A stretch of 44,240 nucleotides of DNA. Origin: CAVRJC01 sp964505725. Lineage in GTDB: Bacteria; Actinomycetota; Acidimicrobiia; IMCC26256; DASPTH01. Shown piece after piece: positions 15,607 through 22,773 of the stretch. Location of the stretch: NCBI GenBank assembly GCA_964505725.1, contig CAZDJK010000024.1, positions 1 through 44,240 on the forward strand, given 5' to 3'. Numbering within the stretch: the first letter of the stretch is position 1; each line of letters starts with the position of its first letter. The translations under genes were made by a program, and so were the position numbers. The notes under the pieces are model-generated. The model ran no database searches, was not told where the DNA came from, and saw nothing but the letters and a program-made list of their open reading frames with translations.

Positions 15607-16036
15607 CGATGATGTAGCGCGGACCCGCTCCCTGAGCGCCCGCGCGATCGTCCGGGTTGAGCAGGCGGCACGAACGCAGAGAGAGGCAGCCACAGCCGAT
15701 GCAGCCGTGCAGCCGGTCCCGCAGGCGCTCGAGCATCGCGATCTGGGCGTCGAGCCGCGGACGCCACGACCGCGACAGGCGCTCCCAGTCCTTGGAGTTG
15801 GGTGTGCGCTGCTGGGGGAGCGTCGCGAGCGCGGCCCGGATCTCCTCGAGGCTCAGACCGACCTCCTGGGCCACGCGGATGAACGACACGCGACGGATGG
15901 CGTCACGCGGATACCGGCGTTGGCCGCCGGGCGACCGCCCGGCGCGGAGAAGCCCTTCCGCCTGGTAGAAGCGAAGCGCCGACGGGGCGACCCCGGTGCG
16001 CCTGCTCAGCTCGCCGATCGTCAGCTCCGCCTCCAC
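15593..16036 (-). CDS. soxR: SoxR redox-sensing MerR-family regulator
   Basis: A 147-residue MerR-family regulator that senses redox-cycling agents through a [2Fe-2S] cluster. The N-terminal helix-turn-helix and wing are LTIGELSRRTGVAPSALRFYQAEGLL and GGQRRYPRDAIRRVSFIRVAQ. The cluster ligands are Cys112, Cys115, Cys117 and Cys123 (C-x2-C-x-C-x5-C), the SoxR signature, and Trp91 matches the conserved Trp of E. coli SoxR. The start GTG at 16036 has TACCAT 8 nt upstream. The coding end overlaps the AlkZ-like gene by 14 bases. The operator between this gene and the divergent DUF5519 gene would let SoxR regulate itself and both neighbours. Confidence 0.93.
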   Translation of the reverse strand: MEAELTIGELSRRTGVAPSALRFYQAEGLLRAGRSPGGQRRYPRDAIRRVSFIRVAQEVGLSLEEIRAALATLPQQRTPNSKDWERLSRSWRPRLDAQIAMLERLRDRLHGCIGCGCLSLRSCRLLNPDDRAGAQGAGPRYIIDGLD

Positions 16037-16044
16037 GACCGCGG

Positions 16045-16093
16045 ATGGTAATCGCGGAGATCTCTTGACTTCAAGTGAACTTGAAGTTATAGC
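16045..16093. promoter_or_regulatory. Divergent soxR / DUF5519 promoters with SoxR-box-like palindrome
   Basis: The perfect inverted repeat ACTTCAAGTGAACTTGAAGT (16068-16087, arms of 8, centre TGAA) resembles the E. coli soxS operator core CTCAAG...CTTGAG. On the plus strand it fills the 17-base spacer between TTGACT (16065-16070) and TATAGC (16088-16093), the MerR-family activation layout, upstream of the DUF5519 gene. On the minus strand its left arm supplies TTGAAG (16069-16074), 18 bases before TACCAT (16045-16050) of soxR, a layout suited to autorepression. Confidence 0.8.
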
Positions 16094-16138
16094 GTGACCC
16101 CTGCTGGATCACCGAGACGGCCGCTACGAAGGAGTCGC

Positions 16139-16522
16139 ATGATGAGCGCCACCCGCACACCGAGCGAGGAGATCGCCGCCGTGGTCGCGAGCTGGCCCGG
16201 CGTCGAGGTCGATCGGGGCGAGATCGGCGAGATCGCCTTCGCCGTGGGGCCGCGTCAACTCGGCCATCTCCATGGCGATCACGCCGCGCACTTCACCTTC
16301 CCGCCCCCGCTCTGGCGCGAGCTGCGGGCCGAGGGCCGCATCGTGCCGCACCCCGTCTTCCCGGACAAGACCGGCCCCGCCGCCCGCATCATCGCGGGCG
16401 AGACCGACGTGCGCGACGTGATCACGCTCCTGCGGACGAACTACGACCGCATCGTCGCCCGGCACGGCCTCCCGGCCGGGTCGGGCGCGCCCACGGCCAC
16501 GCCCTCAGGTCAGGCGGCCTGA
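16139..16522 (+). CDS. DUF5519 (luciferase-domain-like) protein, probable SoxR target
   Basis: A 127-residue protein resembling DUF5519, annotated in databases as luciferase-domain protein though it is not a luciferase. The core runs GVEVDRGEIGEIAFAVGP, QLGHLHGDHAAHFTFP and VITLLRTNYDRIVARHG. The two His of HLHGDH are conspicuous. AAGGAG lies 4 nt before ATG 16139 (a second ATG follows at once). The upstream promoter with the palindrome predicts induction by redox stress. The last dozen residues (GAPTATPSGQAA) are low in complexity and are encoded partly within a tandem DNA repeat, so the C-terminus may be recent. The biochemical role is unknown. Confidence 0.78.
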   Translation: MMSATRTPSEEIAAVVASWPGVEVDRGEIGEIAFAVGPRQLGHLHGDHAAHFTFPPPLWRELRAEGRIVPHPVFPDKTGPAARIIAGETDVRDVITLLRTNYDRIVARHGLPAGSGAPTATPSGQAA

Positions 16523-16556
16523 GGTCCTACGCCCTGAGGTCAGGCGGCCTGAGGTC
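16501..16556. repeat. 30-bp tandem duplication between convergent stops
   Basis: A 26-base segment at 16501-16526 recurs at 16531-16556 with one change (GCCCTC to GCCCTG), giving a 30-base period. Each copy contains the palindromic CAGGCGGCCTG. Flanking GCCTGAGGTCAGGC can form a short hairpin. The repeat spans the DUF5519 stop and reaches the stop of the HtrA-type gene. It could act as a paired two-way terminator or be a recent slippage event. Confidence 0.8.
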
Positions 16557-17931
16557 AGGCGGGAGGCCCCGCGACGAGCTGGAGCGTCGCCGAGTGACGC
16601 GAGCCCGAGCCGTCGACCCAGGAGATCGACACCTTGTCGCCGGGGTGGTAGCGGTTCATCGCGTTCTCGAGCTGTGAAGCCGACCGGATCGAGTTGCCCG
16701 CGACGCCGACGATCGTGTCGCCCTGTCGCAGGCCGGCGTTGTCGGCCGGGGAGTTCGATTGCACGCCCTGGATCAGCGCGCCGTTGCTCGACGTCCCCGA
16801 GTTCCCGCTGGACCCGAAGCCGTTGCCCCCGCCGAAGTCGCCGGACGACACGGAGTCGGGCTGCACCGCGACGCCGAGGATGCCGCGCTCGCCGATGTGC
16901 ACGCCGCTCGTCTCGTTGCCCGCAGCGATCTGCTGGGCGATCGAGAGCGCGTTGTCGATCGGGATCGCGTAGCCCTCGGAGCTCGCCGCCTGCCGGAAGC
17001 CGAAGCCGCTGGTGGCCGAGGCGGCCGCGTCCATGCCGATGACCTTGCCGTCGGCGTTCACGAGCGGGCCGCCCGAGTCGCCGGGCTGGATCGGCGCGTC
17101 GGTCTGGATCAGCTTGTGGAGCGTCTCGGGGTTCGCGCCGTTGTCGTCGGACGCGGTGATGGTCTGGTTGAGGCCGGTGATCGAGCCGGTGACGACGCTC
17201 GGGGCCCCGCCCTTGCCGCCGGCGTTGCCGATCGCGACGACGGGGTCGCCGACCGATAGCGACGACGTGCTGCCGGCGCTGACCGTCGGGAGTCCCGACA
17301 CGCCGTTGACCTTGATGAGCGCGACGTCGTCGCCGGCGTCGTAGCCGAGGACCTTCGCGGAGTGCGTGGAGCCGTCCGCGAGCTCGACCGAGATCTGGGT
17401 TGCGCCGTCGATCACGTGGTTGTTCGTGATCACCTCACCCGACGACGTGACGATCATGCCGGTTCCCGCGGCCGCACCGCTGTCGCCGAGCACGGTGTTG
17501 ATGTTCACGACCGCCGGCGAGACCTTCGAGGCGATGCCGTTCGCGGCGGCGCTCCCGCCGCTGCCACCCGAGCTCCCGCCCGAGCCGAAGCCGTTGCCGT
17601 TGCCGTTCCCGAACCCGCCGAACCCGCCGCCGCCGCTTCCGTTGCTGCTCGAGCCGTTGCCGCCGTTGGCGTTCCCGAACCCGTTGCCGAACGAGCCGTT
17701 GCCGGTCGACCCGGAGCCCGACGGGAACGACGCAGCCGCGGGGGAGCTCGACGAGCCGTTCGTGGCGGTCACGTGCCCCACAGCCACCCCGACCACCAGC
17801 GCCGCGGCCGCGAGGACGGCGAAGAGCACGGCCGGACGCCTGGTGGCGCTCGCCTTGTGCCTCACGGGCGGGAAGGGGAGTCCGGGCTGCGGTCCGGGCT
17901 CCGTGGGTGGGGTGCTGTCGACGCTCGTCAT
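16555..17931 (-). CDS. Membrane-anchored HtrA/S1C serine protease with PDZ domain
   Basis: 458 residues. A short cytoplasmic tail precedes one membrane segment (about 36-56, AVLFAVLAAAALVVGVAVG). Then follows a striking Gly/Ser/Asn-rich linker (about 58-128) made of GNG and GFG units. The trypsin-like domain carries all three catalytic residues: His in TNNHVI, Asp in DDVALIKV, Ser in PGDSGGPLV. A single PDZ domain (ILGVAVQP, ADNAGLRQGDTIVGVAG) ends the protein. It should act outside the membrane in degradation or quality control of envelope proteins. The ATG at 17931 is used because the membrane segment follows at the usual distance; only GGAG directly abuts it. A second low-complexity FGGGNGFGSSGNSG stretch sits inside the PDZ domain. 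Confidence 0.92.
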   Translation of the reverse strand: MTSVDSTPPTEPGPQPGLPFPPVRHKASATRRPAVLFAVLAAAALVVGVAVGHVTATNGSSSSPAAASFPSGSGSTGNGSFGNGFGNANGGNGSSSNGSGGGGFGGFGNGNGNGFGSGGSSGGSGGSAAANGIASKVSPAVVNINTVLGDSGAAAGTGMIVTSSGEVITNNHVIDGATQISVELADGSTHSAKVLGYDAGDDVALIKVNGVSGLPTVSAGSTSSLSVGDPVVAIGNAGGKGGAPSVVTGSITGLNQTITASDDNGANPETLHKLIQTDAPIQPGDSGGPLVNADGKVIGMDAAASATSGFGFRQAASSEGYAIPIDNALSIAQQIAAGNETSGVHIGERGILGVAVQPDSVSSGDFGGGNGFGSSGNSGTSSNGALIQGVQSNSPADNAGLRQGDTIVGVAGNSIRSASQLENAMNRYHPGDKVSISWVDGSGSRHSATLQLVAGPPA

Positions 17932-18120
17932 CTCCGGACCACCTGGGCGATCGGGTTCACGTGCGCCTGCTGCGCACGCCTTCTGTCCTTCGCAACGCAC
18001 TGTCGCATCCCGGCGTTTCCCGCTGGCCCCCGCGGTTCTCAGAGGATCCTCAGCAACCCGGTCCCGGCGGCCCGAGCGGCGGGACGCCGGGCCCGACTAC
18101 CGTCCCTCGCGGCACCGGCC

Positions 18121-18152
18121 GAGCACGCCCACGGAGCACGCCGGCCGAGCAC
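18121..18152 (+). repeat. Three direct repeats with 13-bp period upstream of 18168
   Basis: GAGCAC occurs at 18121, 18134 and 18147, each 13 bases apart. The first and third belong to a 12-base direct repeat CCGGCCGAGCAC (18115 and 18141). They lie within 50 bases of the start codon, in the leader or promoter. They may be regulator sites or chance in a GC-rich leader. The rest of the 236-base divergent region shows only a weak TACCGT at 18098. Confidence 0.5.
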
Positions 18153-18167
18153 AAAAGGGAGCCGCCG

Positions 18168-19193
18168 ATGAGCACATTCGAGAACTCGAGCGCCGTCGAC
18201 GACTGCAAGGTGGTCGGCGAGCCGCCCTGGCTCGGGAACCTCGCGCTGGTCATGGACCCCGCCCCCGCGCTCCTGGACCGGCTCGCGAGCGAGTTCCTCC
18301 CCGCGGGCGACGCGCTGGCCACACCGTCCGCGTGGTGGCTCGCGTTCCACACGTTCGTGGTGGACAAGCTCGTCGGCGAAGAGATGAGCGGAGCGTCACG
18401 GGAGAGCCTGCGAGAGGCGGTGTGGGCGATCTACGCCACCGGCTACTGGGGAATGCTCGAGATGCAGGTGAACTTCGGAGTGCCGCCGGCGGTGATCAAC
18501 CTGGGCATGGAAGCAGCGGCGCCGAGCGCGGACAGCGTCGCCGACCTCGCGGCCAAGCTCGCGCAACGTCATGCCCTGCTCGAGGCGGGCGGCACCGCGC
18601 TCCTGGAGGCGCTCCCTACCCTGCTCCGGGAGGAGCCGTGTACGGGCACGCTCCACGGCGCTGCGTACAACACCGGATACGTCGAGGTGATCTCCGAGTA
18701 CGCCCCGCTCGGCGAGCTCCCCTCGGAACTCCAGGCCGGGACTGGCTCGATCCGCGCCAACGCCCGTGACTTCCTGCGCATCGACTACGCGATGCGCGCA
18801 CCCGCATGGCTGCAGCAGTGGCGCCGCGCGTTCGAGATCTCCGCGCGCGGCTGCCCCGGCGCTCTCGATCGCATCGCGCTCGGCGAAGGCGGGGCGAAGG
18901 ACCTCCGGACGATCTGGACCGAGGCGCTCGACTGGGGCCACAACAACTGGGGCGGCCAGTCGCTCGACCAGTGGTCGCAGGCCTACTTCGACGACTGCCT
19001 CGAGTGGAGCATCGTGTTCAACTTCGGGTTGGAGGCCGTCATGCTCGCGACCTTCGTCGCGCTGATCGACGAGGACGTCGAAGCGGCGGAGCGCGCTGTA
19101 CGCGGTAACGCCCTGTACCTCGGCTCGTGGGGCGCCGCGGTGATGGGGCTGCTCGACACCGGCGGCACGCTCCCCGAGATCGCGCGAGGGTGA
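18168..19193 (+). CDS. Unrecognised 341-residue protein
   Basis: I do not recognise the family. The protein appears soluble, without signal peptide, and is rich in Trp, Ala and Leu in what look like long helices: PSAWWLAFHTFVVDKLVGEEM, AVWAIYATGYWGMLEMQVNFGVP, DWGHNNWGGQSLDQWSQAYFDD, and LEAVMLATFVALIDEDVEAAER. Several conserved-looking His and acidic residues occur, but no known motif. ATG 18168 has GGGAG 6 nt upstream. It is followed after 7 bases by the SDR of the thiolase operon, so it is probably the first gene of that transcript and may serve the same pathway. Coding is supported by the strong G/C third-position bias and the good Shine-Dalgarno. Confidence 0.78.
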   Translation: MSTFENSSAVDDCKVVGEPPWLGNLALVMDPAPALLDRLASEFLPAGDALATPSAWWLAFHTFVVDKLVGEEMSGASRESLREAVWAIYATGYWGMLEMQVNFGVPPAVINLGMEAAAPSADSVADLAAKLAQRHALLEAGGTALLEALPTLLREEPCTGTLHGAAYNTGYVEVISEYAPLGELPSELQAGTGSIRANARDFLRIDYAMRAPAWLQQWRRAFEISARGCPGALDRIALGEGGAKDLRTIWTEALDWGHNNWGGQSLDQWSQAYFDDCLEWSIVFNFGLEAVMLATFVALIDEDVEAAERAVRGNALYLGSWGAAVMGLLDTGGTLPEIARG

Positions 19194-19200
19194 AGGGGCG

Positions 19201-20106
19201 ATGAGCGGTATCTGCGACGGACGGGTGGTGATCGTGACCGGCGCGGGACGCGGGCTCGGCCGTGCCCATGCGCTCGCGTTCGCGGCCGAGGGCGCCAAGG
19301 TGGTGGTCAACGACCTCGGTACCGAAGTGGACGGGACCGGATCCTCGCCCGGTCCCGCCGGGCGGGTGGTGGACGAGATACGCGGCGCCGGTGGTGACGC
19401 GATCGCGAACGGCGACGACGTGTCCGACTTCGACGCTGCCGGCGCCCTCGTCCGCACCGCGATCGACACGTACGGCAAGCTCGACGTGCTGGTGAACAAC
19501 GCCGGCATCCTGCGCGATCGCATGGTGTTCGGGATGAGCGCCGAGGAGTGGGACGCCGTCATCCGGGTCCACCTGCGCGGCACCTTCGGGCCGGCGCACC
19601 ACGCGTCGGCGCACTGGCGGGAGCTGGCCAAGGCGGGCGAGGAGCTCGACGCGCGCATCATCAACACGACGTCGCCGTCAGGGATCTTCGGCAACATCGG
19701 GCAGACCAACTACGGCGCGGCGAAGGCGGGCATCGCCGCGTTCACCGTGATCGCTGCGATGGAGCTCGAGCGCTACGGGGTGACGGTGAACGCGATCTCG
19801 CCGTCGGCCCGCACGCGCATGACCGAGAACCTCGGCGGGGCCGTGAGCCAGACGCCGGCCGACGCGCCGTTCGACCCCTACGCGCCGGCTGCGATCGCGC
19901 CGCTCGTGGTGTGGCTGGGGAGCGGCCAGTCGCGCGGCGTCACCGGTCGTGTCTTCATGGTCGGCGGAGGACGGGTCGGCATCGCCGAGGGCTGGCACCC
20001 CGGTCCTTCGGTCGAACAGGACGAGGTCTGGCCGCCCGCGCGCTACAGCGACGTGCTCCCCGGTCTGATCTCCGAGGCCGCGTCCAACGCGACGATGCGG
20101 GAGTGA
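19201..20106 (+). CDS. SDR, hydroxyacyl-CoA dehydrogenase-like
   Basis: A 301-residue SDR with TGAGRGLG, NDLG after strand 2 (GAKVVVNDLG), NNAG, and catalytic Ser in INTTSPSG with YGAAK. The NDLGTEVDGTG segment and the longer C-terminus (GWHPGPSVEQDEVWPPARY) resemble actinobacterial SDRs related to the dehydrogenase part of multifunctional beta-oxidation enzymes, which oxidise 3-hydroxyacyl-CoA. GAAGGGG lies just before ATG. It stands 7 bases from both neighbours, and the thiolase-like gene follows directly. The likely order is hydroxyacyl oxidation and then C-C cleavage. The substrate may be a lipid or steroid side chain. This is inferred. Confidence 0.88.
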   Translation: MSGICDGRVVIVTGAGRGLGRAHALAFAAEGAKVVVNDLGTEVDGTGSSPGPAGRVVDEIRGAGGDAIANGDDVSDFDAAGALVRTAIDTYGKLDVLVNNAGILRDRMVFGMSAEEWDAVIRVHLRGTFGPAHHASAHWRELAKAGEELDARIINTTSPSGIFGNIGQTNYGAAKAGIAAFTVIAAMELERYGVTVNAISPSARTRMTENLGGAVSQTPADAPFDPYAPAAIAPLVVWLGSGQSRGVTGRVFMVGGGRVGIAEGWHPGPSVEQDEVWPPARYSDVLPGLISEAASNATMRE

Positions 20107-20113
20107 ATCGCCC

Positions 20114-21280
20114 ATGACGATCAACGAGCAGGCGTTCATCGCCGGCGCGTTCGAACACCCCGGGCGCGAGCTCCCCGACCTCAGCGTTCCGCAGATCCAC
20201 GCGACAGTCGCCGCCGGCGCGCTCGCCGACGCGGGCCTCGGCTTCGACGACGTCGACGCGTATTTCTGCGCCGGCGACGCGCCCGGCTTCGGGCCGCTCT
20301 CGATGATCGAGTACATGGGCCTGCGCTGCGCATACGTCGACAGCACCGACACCGGGGGGTCGTCGTACCTCTGTCATGTCGGCCATGCGGCGGCCGCGAT
20401 CGCGGCCGGCAAGTGTCGGATCGCGCTGGTCACGTTGGGGGGAAAGCCACGGACCGGCGGCGCGGCGCCCGGCACGCGCGGCGGGGGCGGACCCGAGAGC
20501 AACTTCGAGCGCTCGTGGGGGATGGGCGGCCCGGTCGCCGGGTACGCGCTCGCCGCGCAGCGCCACATGTACGAGTTCGGCACCACGAGCGAGCAGCTCG
20601 CAGAGGTCAAGGTGGCGGCGTCGCTCCACGCCCAGCACAACCCGCACGCGTTCCTGCCCGATCCGGTGACCGTCGACGAGGTCCTCGAGTCGCCGATGGT
20701 GAGCTCGCCGCTCCACCGGATGGACTGCTGCGTCGTGACCGACGGCGGCGGCGCGATCGTCGTCGTGAGCCCCGAGGTGGCGCGCGACCTCCCGCGCCGC
20801 ACGGTGAAGGTCCTCGGCCACGGCGAGGCGCCCAAGCACACCGACAACGGGCGCATCGACGTCACCTACAGCGGCGCGGTGTGGTCGGGCCCGCGCGCGT
20901 TCGAAGAAGGTGGTGTCGGGCCCGCCGACATCGACTACGTCTCGGTCTACGACTCGTTCACGATCACGGTCCTCATGACGCTCGAGGACCTCGGCTTCTG
21001 CGAGAAGGGCAAAGGTGGCGACTTCGTCAGCGGTGGCACCCTCGTCGCGCCCGACGGCGCGCTGCCCTTCAACACCGACGGCGGCGGGCTCTGCAACAAC
21101 CATCCCGCGAACCGCGGCGGGATGACCAAGATCATCGAAGCGGTGCGCCAGCTGCGGGAGGAGGCGCACCCCGCGGTCCAGGTGCCGGACTGCGAGCTCG
21201 CGTTGGCCCACGGCACGGGCGGCTCATTGGGCAGCCGGATGGGCAGTGCGACCCTGGTGCTCGGCAGGGAGGACGCGTGA
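20114..21280 (+). CDS. Thiolase-like protein lacking the usual catalytic Cys
   Basis: 388 residues with a thiolase fold: the N-terminal half through DVDAYFCAGDAPGFGPLSMIEY, then TDTGGSSYLCHVGHAAAAIAAGK where SCP-2 thiolases carry the nucleophilic Cys (here GGSS), CCVVTDGGGAIVV, DYVSVYDSFTITV, NTDGGGLCNNHPANRGGM, and the C-terminal AHGTGGSLGSRMGSATLVLG. Loss of the Cys together with a DUF35 partner is the pattern of Ltp2-type aldolases, which cleave 17-hydroxy side chains of steroid-CoA by retro-aldol chemistry. The Tyr of YDSFT could serve. Its stop overlaps the next GTG by four bases (GTGA). A true degradative thiolase cannot be excluded. Confidence 0.87.
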   Translation: MTINEQAFIAGAFEHPGRELPDLSVPQIHATVAAGALADAGLGFDDVDAYFCAGDAPGFGPLSMIEYMGLRCAYVDSTDTGGSSYLCHVGHAAAAIAAGKCRIALVTLGGKPRTGGAAPGTRGGGGPESNFERSWGMGGPVAGYALAAQRHMYEFGTTSEQLAEVKVAASLHAQHNPHAFLPDPVTVDEVLESPMVSSPLHRMDCCVVTDGGGAIVVVSPEVARDLPRRTVKVLGHGEAPKHTDNGRIDVTYSGAVWSGPRAFEEGGVGPADIDYVSVYDSFTITVLMTLEDLGFCEKGKGGDFVSGGTLVAPDGALPFNTDGGGLCNNHPANRGGMTKIIEAVRQLREEAHPAVQVPDCELALAHGTGGSLGSRMGSATLVLGREDA

Positions 21281-21690
21281 CCGCGACCGGTCCGCTGCCC
21301 GCGGTCCCGCCCGATCCCGGTCCCGACGACGAGCCGTTCTGGCGGGCCGCGGCGGAGGACCGGCTCGTGCTCCCGCGCTGTCGCGGGTGCGGCGTGCACA
21401 TCTGGTACCCCCGGTCGTTCTGCCCCGACTGCCACACCTCGGACGTCGAATGGGTCGACGCCAGTGGACGCGGCACCGTCTACAGCTTCACCGTGAGCGA
21501 GCGCGGCCCGGGCCCGTGGGCCGAGCACGCGCCGTACGTGATCGCCTACGTCGAGCTCGACGAGGGACCGCGGGTGCTCACCAACATCGTCGGAGCCGAC
21601 CCGCGGTCGGTGCGCATCGGGGACCCCGTCGCTGCGGTGTTCGAGCCGGCCGGCGACTCGAAGGTCGTGCGCTTCACGCCGGTGTCGTAA
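21277..21690 (+). CDS. DUF35 OB-fold protein with zinc ribbon
   Basis: 137 residues: an N-terminal helix (PFWRAAAEDRLVLPRC), a rubredoxin-like zinc ribbon with C-x2-C ... C-x2-C (CRGCGVHIWYPRSFCPDC), and an OB-fold (GTVYSFTVSERG, VIAYVELDEGPRVLTNIVG, GDPVAAVFE). DUF35 proteins bind CoA thioesters and form complexes with thiolase-like partners, as ChsH2 does with Ltp2. The GTG start overlaps the TGA of the thiolase-like gene (GTGA), so they are translated together and most likely form one complex. It is cytoplasmic. Confidence 0.92.
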   Translation: MTATGPLPAVPPDPGPDDEPFWRAAAEDRLVLPRCRGCGVHIWYPRSFCPDCHTSDVEWVDASGRGTVYSFTVSERGPGPWAEHAPYVIAYVELDEGPRVLTNIVGADPRSVRIGDPVAAVFEPAGDSKVVRFTPVS

Positions 21691-21704
21691 CGCTCGGGCG
21701 AGCC

Positions 21705-21710
21705 TAGGCT
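21705..21710 (+). promoter_or_regulatory. -10 box of a leaderless yjbQ-like transcript
   Basis: TAGGCT ends 7 nt before GTG 21718. The surrounding TAGGCTCGCGAC nearly repeats TAGGTTCGCGAC upstream of 5721. It would give an internal start after the thiolase operon. Confidence 0.5.
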
Positions 21711-21717
21711 CGCGACG

Positions 21718-22125
21718 GTGGACACGCTGCTGGTCGACGTCGACACGTCACACGACCAGATTGTCGACCTCACCCGGCAGGTGCGCTCGTTCTGCGAGGG
21801 ACAGGGCGACGGCCTGTGCAACGTGTTCGCTCCGCACGCCACGGCCGGCGTCGCGCTGATCGAGACGGGCGCCCGGTCCGAGGCCGATCTGGTCGACGCG
21901 TTGCAGAGGCTGCTGCCGCGCGACGACCGCTACCGGCACGCGCACGGCTCGACCGGCCACGGCGCCGACCACCTCCTGCCCGCGATCGTCTCACCCTCCC
22001 TCGTGCTCCCGGTGCAGCGCGGCGAACCGCTGCTCGGCACGTGGCAGAGCATCGTGCTGGTCGACCTCAACCGCGACAACCCACACCGCCACGTGCGCTT
22101 GAGCTTCGTCCCCGGAACCGGGTGA
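21718..22125 (+). CDS. YjbQ/UPF0047 family protein
   Basis: The 135 residues match the UPF0047 (YjbQ) family throughout: VFAPHATAGVALIE, HGSTGHGADHLLPAIVSPSLVLPV, LGTWQSIVLVDLNRDNPHR. The conserved His residues are consistent with the metal site seen in structures of this family. E. coli YjbQ has a weak secondary thiamine-phosphate synthase activity, but its physiological role is unclear. The GTG start is fixed by the -10 box 7 nt upstream. The stop TGA overlaps a GTG in the frame of the following cupin gene. Confidence 0.9.
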   Translation: MDTLLVDVDTSHDQIVDLTRQVRSFCEGQGDGLCNVFAPHATAGVALIETGARSEADLVDALQRLLPRDDRYRHAHGSTGHGADHLLPAIVSPSLVLPVQRGEPLLGTWQSIVLVDLNRDNPHRHVRLSFVPGTG

Positions 22126-22145
22126 CCGATCGATTGCGAGGCGCG

Positions 22146-22709
22146 ATGCCCGATCTCGACAGCTTCATCGCCGACACCGTGAGCTGTCTCGACGCGGACG
22201 AGCCGAGACGCGCGGTGCGCGAGGTGCTCTCGCGCGCGATGGCCCGGCCGGCCGCGGTCGCCGCGTGGGTCCCGCCCGGGTTCCAGGGCCTCGACCTCGT
22301 GTACCGCGCGCCCGACCTCACCATCGTCCACGCGGTGTGGCCGCCCGGCATTCGACTGTTCGCGCACGACCATCGCATGTGGGCGGCGATCGGTATCTAC
22401 GGTGGCATCGAGGACAACTCCTTCTTCCGTCGCCCACCTCGCGGCGGGCCCGGCCTCGTCGAGTCGGGCGGCAAGCGGCTCGACACCGGCGACGTGACCC
22501 TGCTCGGCGAGGAGACCGTGCACGCGGTCGCCAATCCCACCGGGCGGCCGACCGGCGCGATCCACGTGTACGGCGGCGACTTCGTGAGTCAGGCCCGCAG
22601 CCAGTGGCTCCCGCCCGCGATGGTGGAGGAGCCGTTCGACCTCGACCTCGCCAACGAGGTGTTCGCGCGGGCGGCGGAGTACTGGGAGCGCAGCCACCCG
22701 ACGCGCTGA
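22146..22709 (+). CDS. Cupin-type predicted metal-dependent enzyme
   Basis: 187 residues of the double-stranded beta-helix group related to cysteine dioxygenase (COG5553-like). FAHDHRMWAAIGIYGGIEDNSFF gives the His-x-His...Glu metal motif, and GDVTLLGEETVHAVANPTGRPTGAIHVYGGDF supplies the third His and the second motif. It probably binds Fe or a similar metal; the substrate is unknown. ATG 22146 with GAGG 4 nt upstream is chosen. GTG 22122, which overlaps the yjbQ stop as GTGA, is an alternative that adds eight residues. It is the last gene of the 18168-22709 run. Confidence 0.82.
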   Translation: MPDLDSFIADTVSCLDADEPRRAVREVLSRAMARPAAVAAWVPPGFQGLDLVYRAPDLTIVHAVWPPGIRLFAHDHRMWAAIGIYGGIEDNSFFRRPPRGGPGLVESGGKRLDTGDVTLLGEETVHAVANPTGRPTGAIHVYGGDFVSQARSQWLPPAMVEEPFDLDLANEVFARAAEYWERSHPTR

Positions 22710-22773
22710 GGCACCAAGCGCGGGAGGCGACGCCGCGTGACACTTCTCACAACCGCCAAATGGGGGATGCGCT

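Noticed and set aside
17575..17760. Repetitive GC-rich stretch considered as a repeat array
   Set aside because: It is the coding sequence of the Gly/Asn/Ser linker of the protease. Repeats follow codons and have no fixed unit or spacers, so it is not CRISPR or a satellite.
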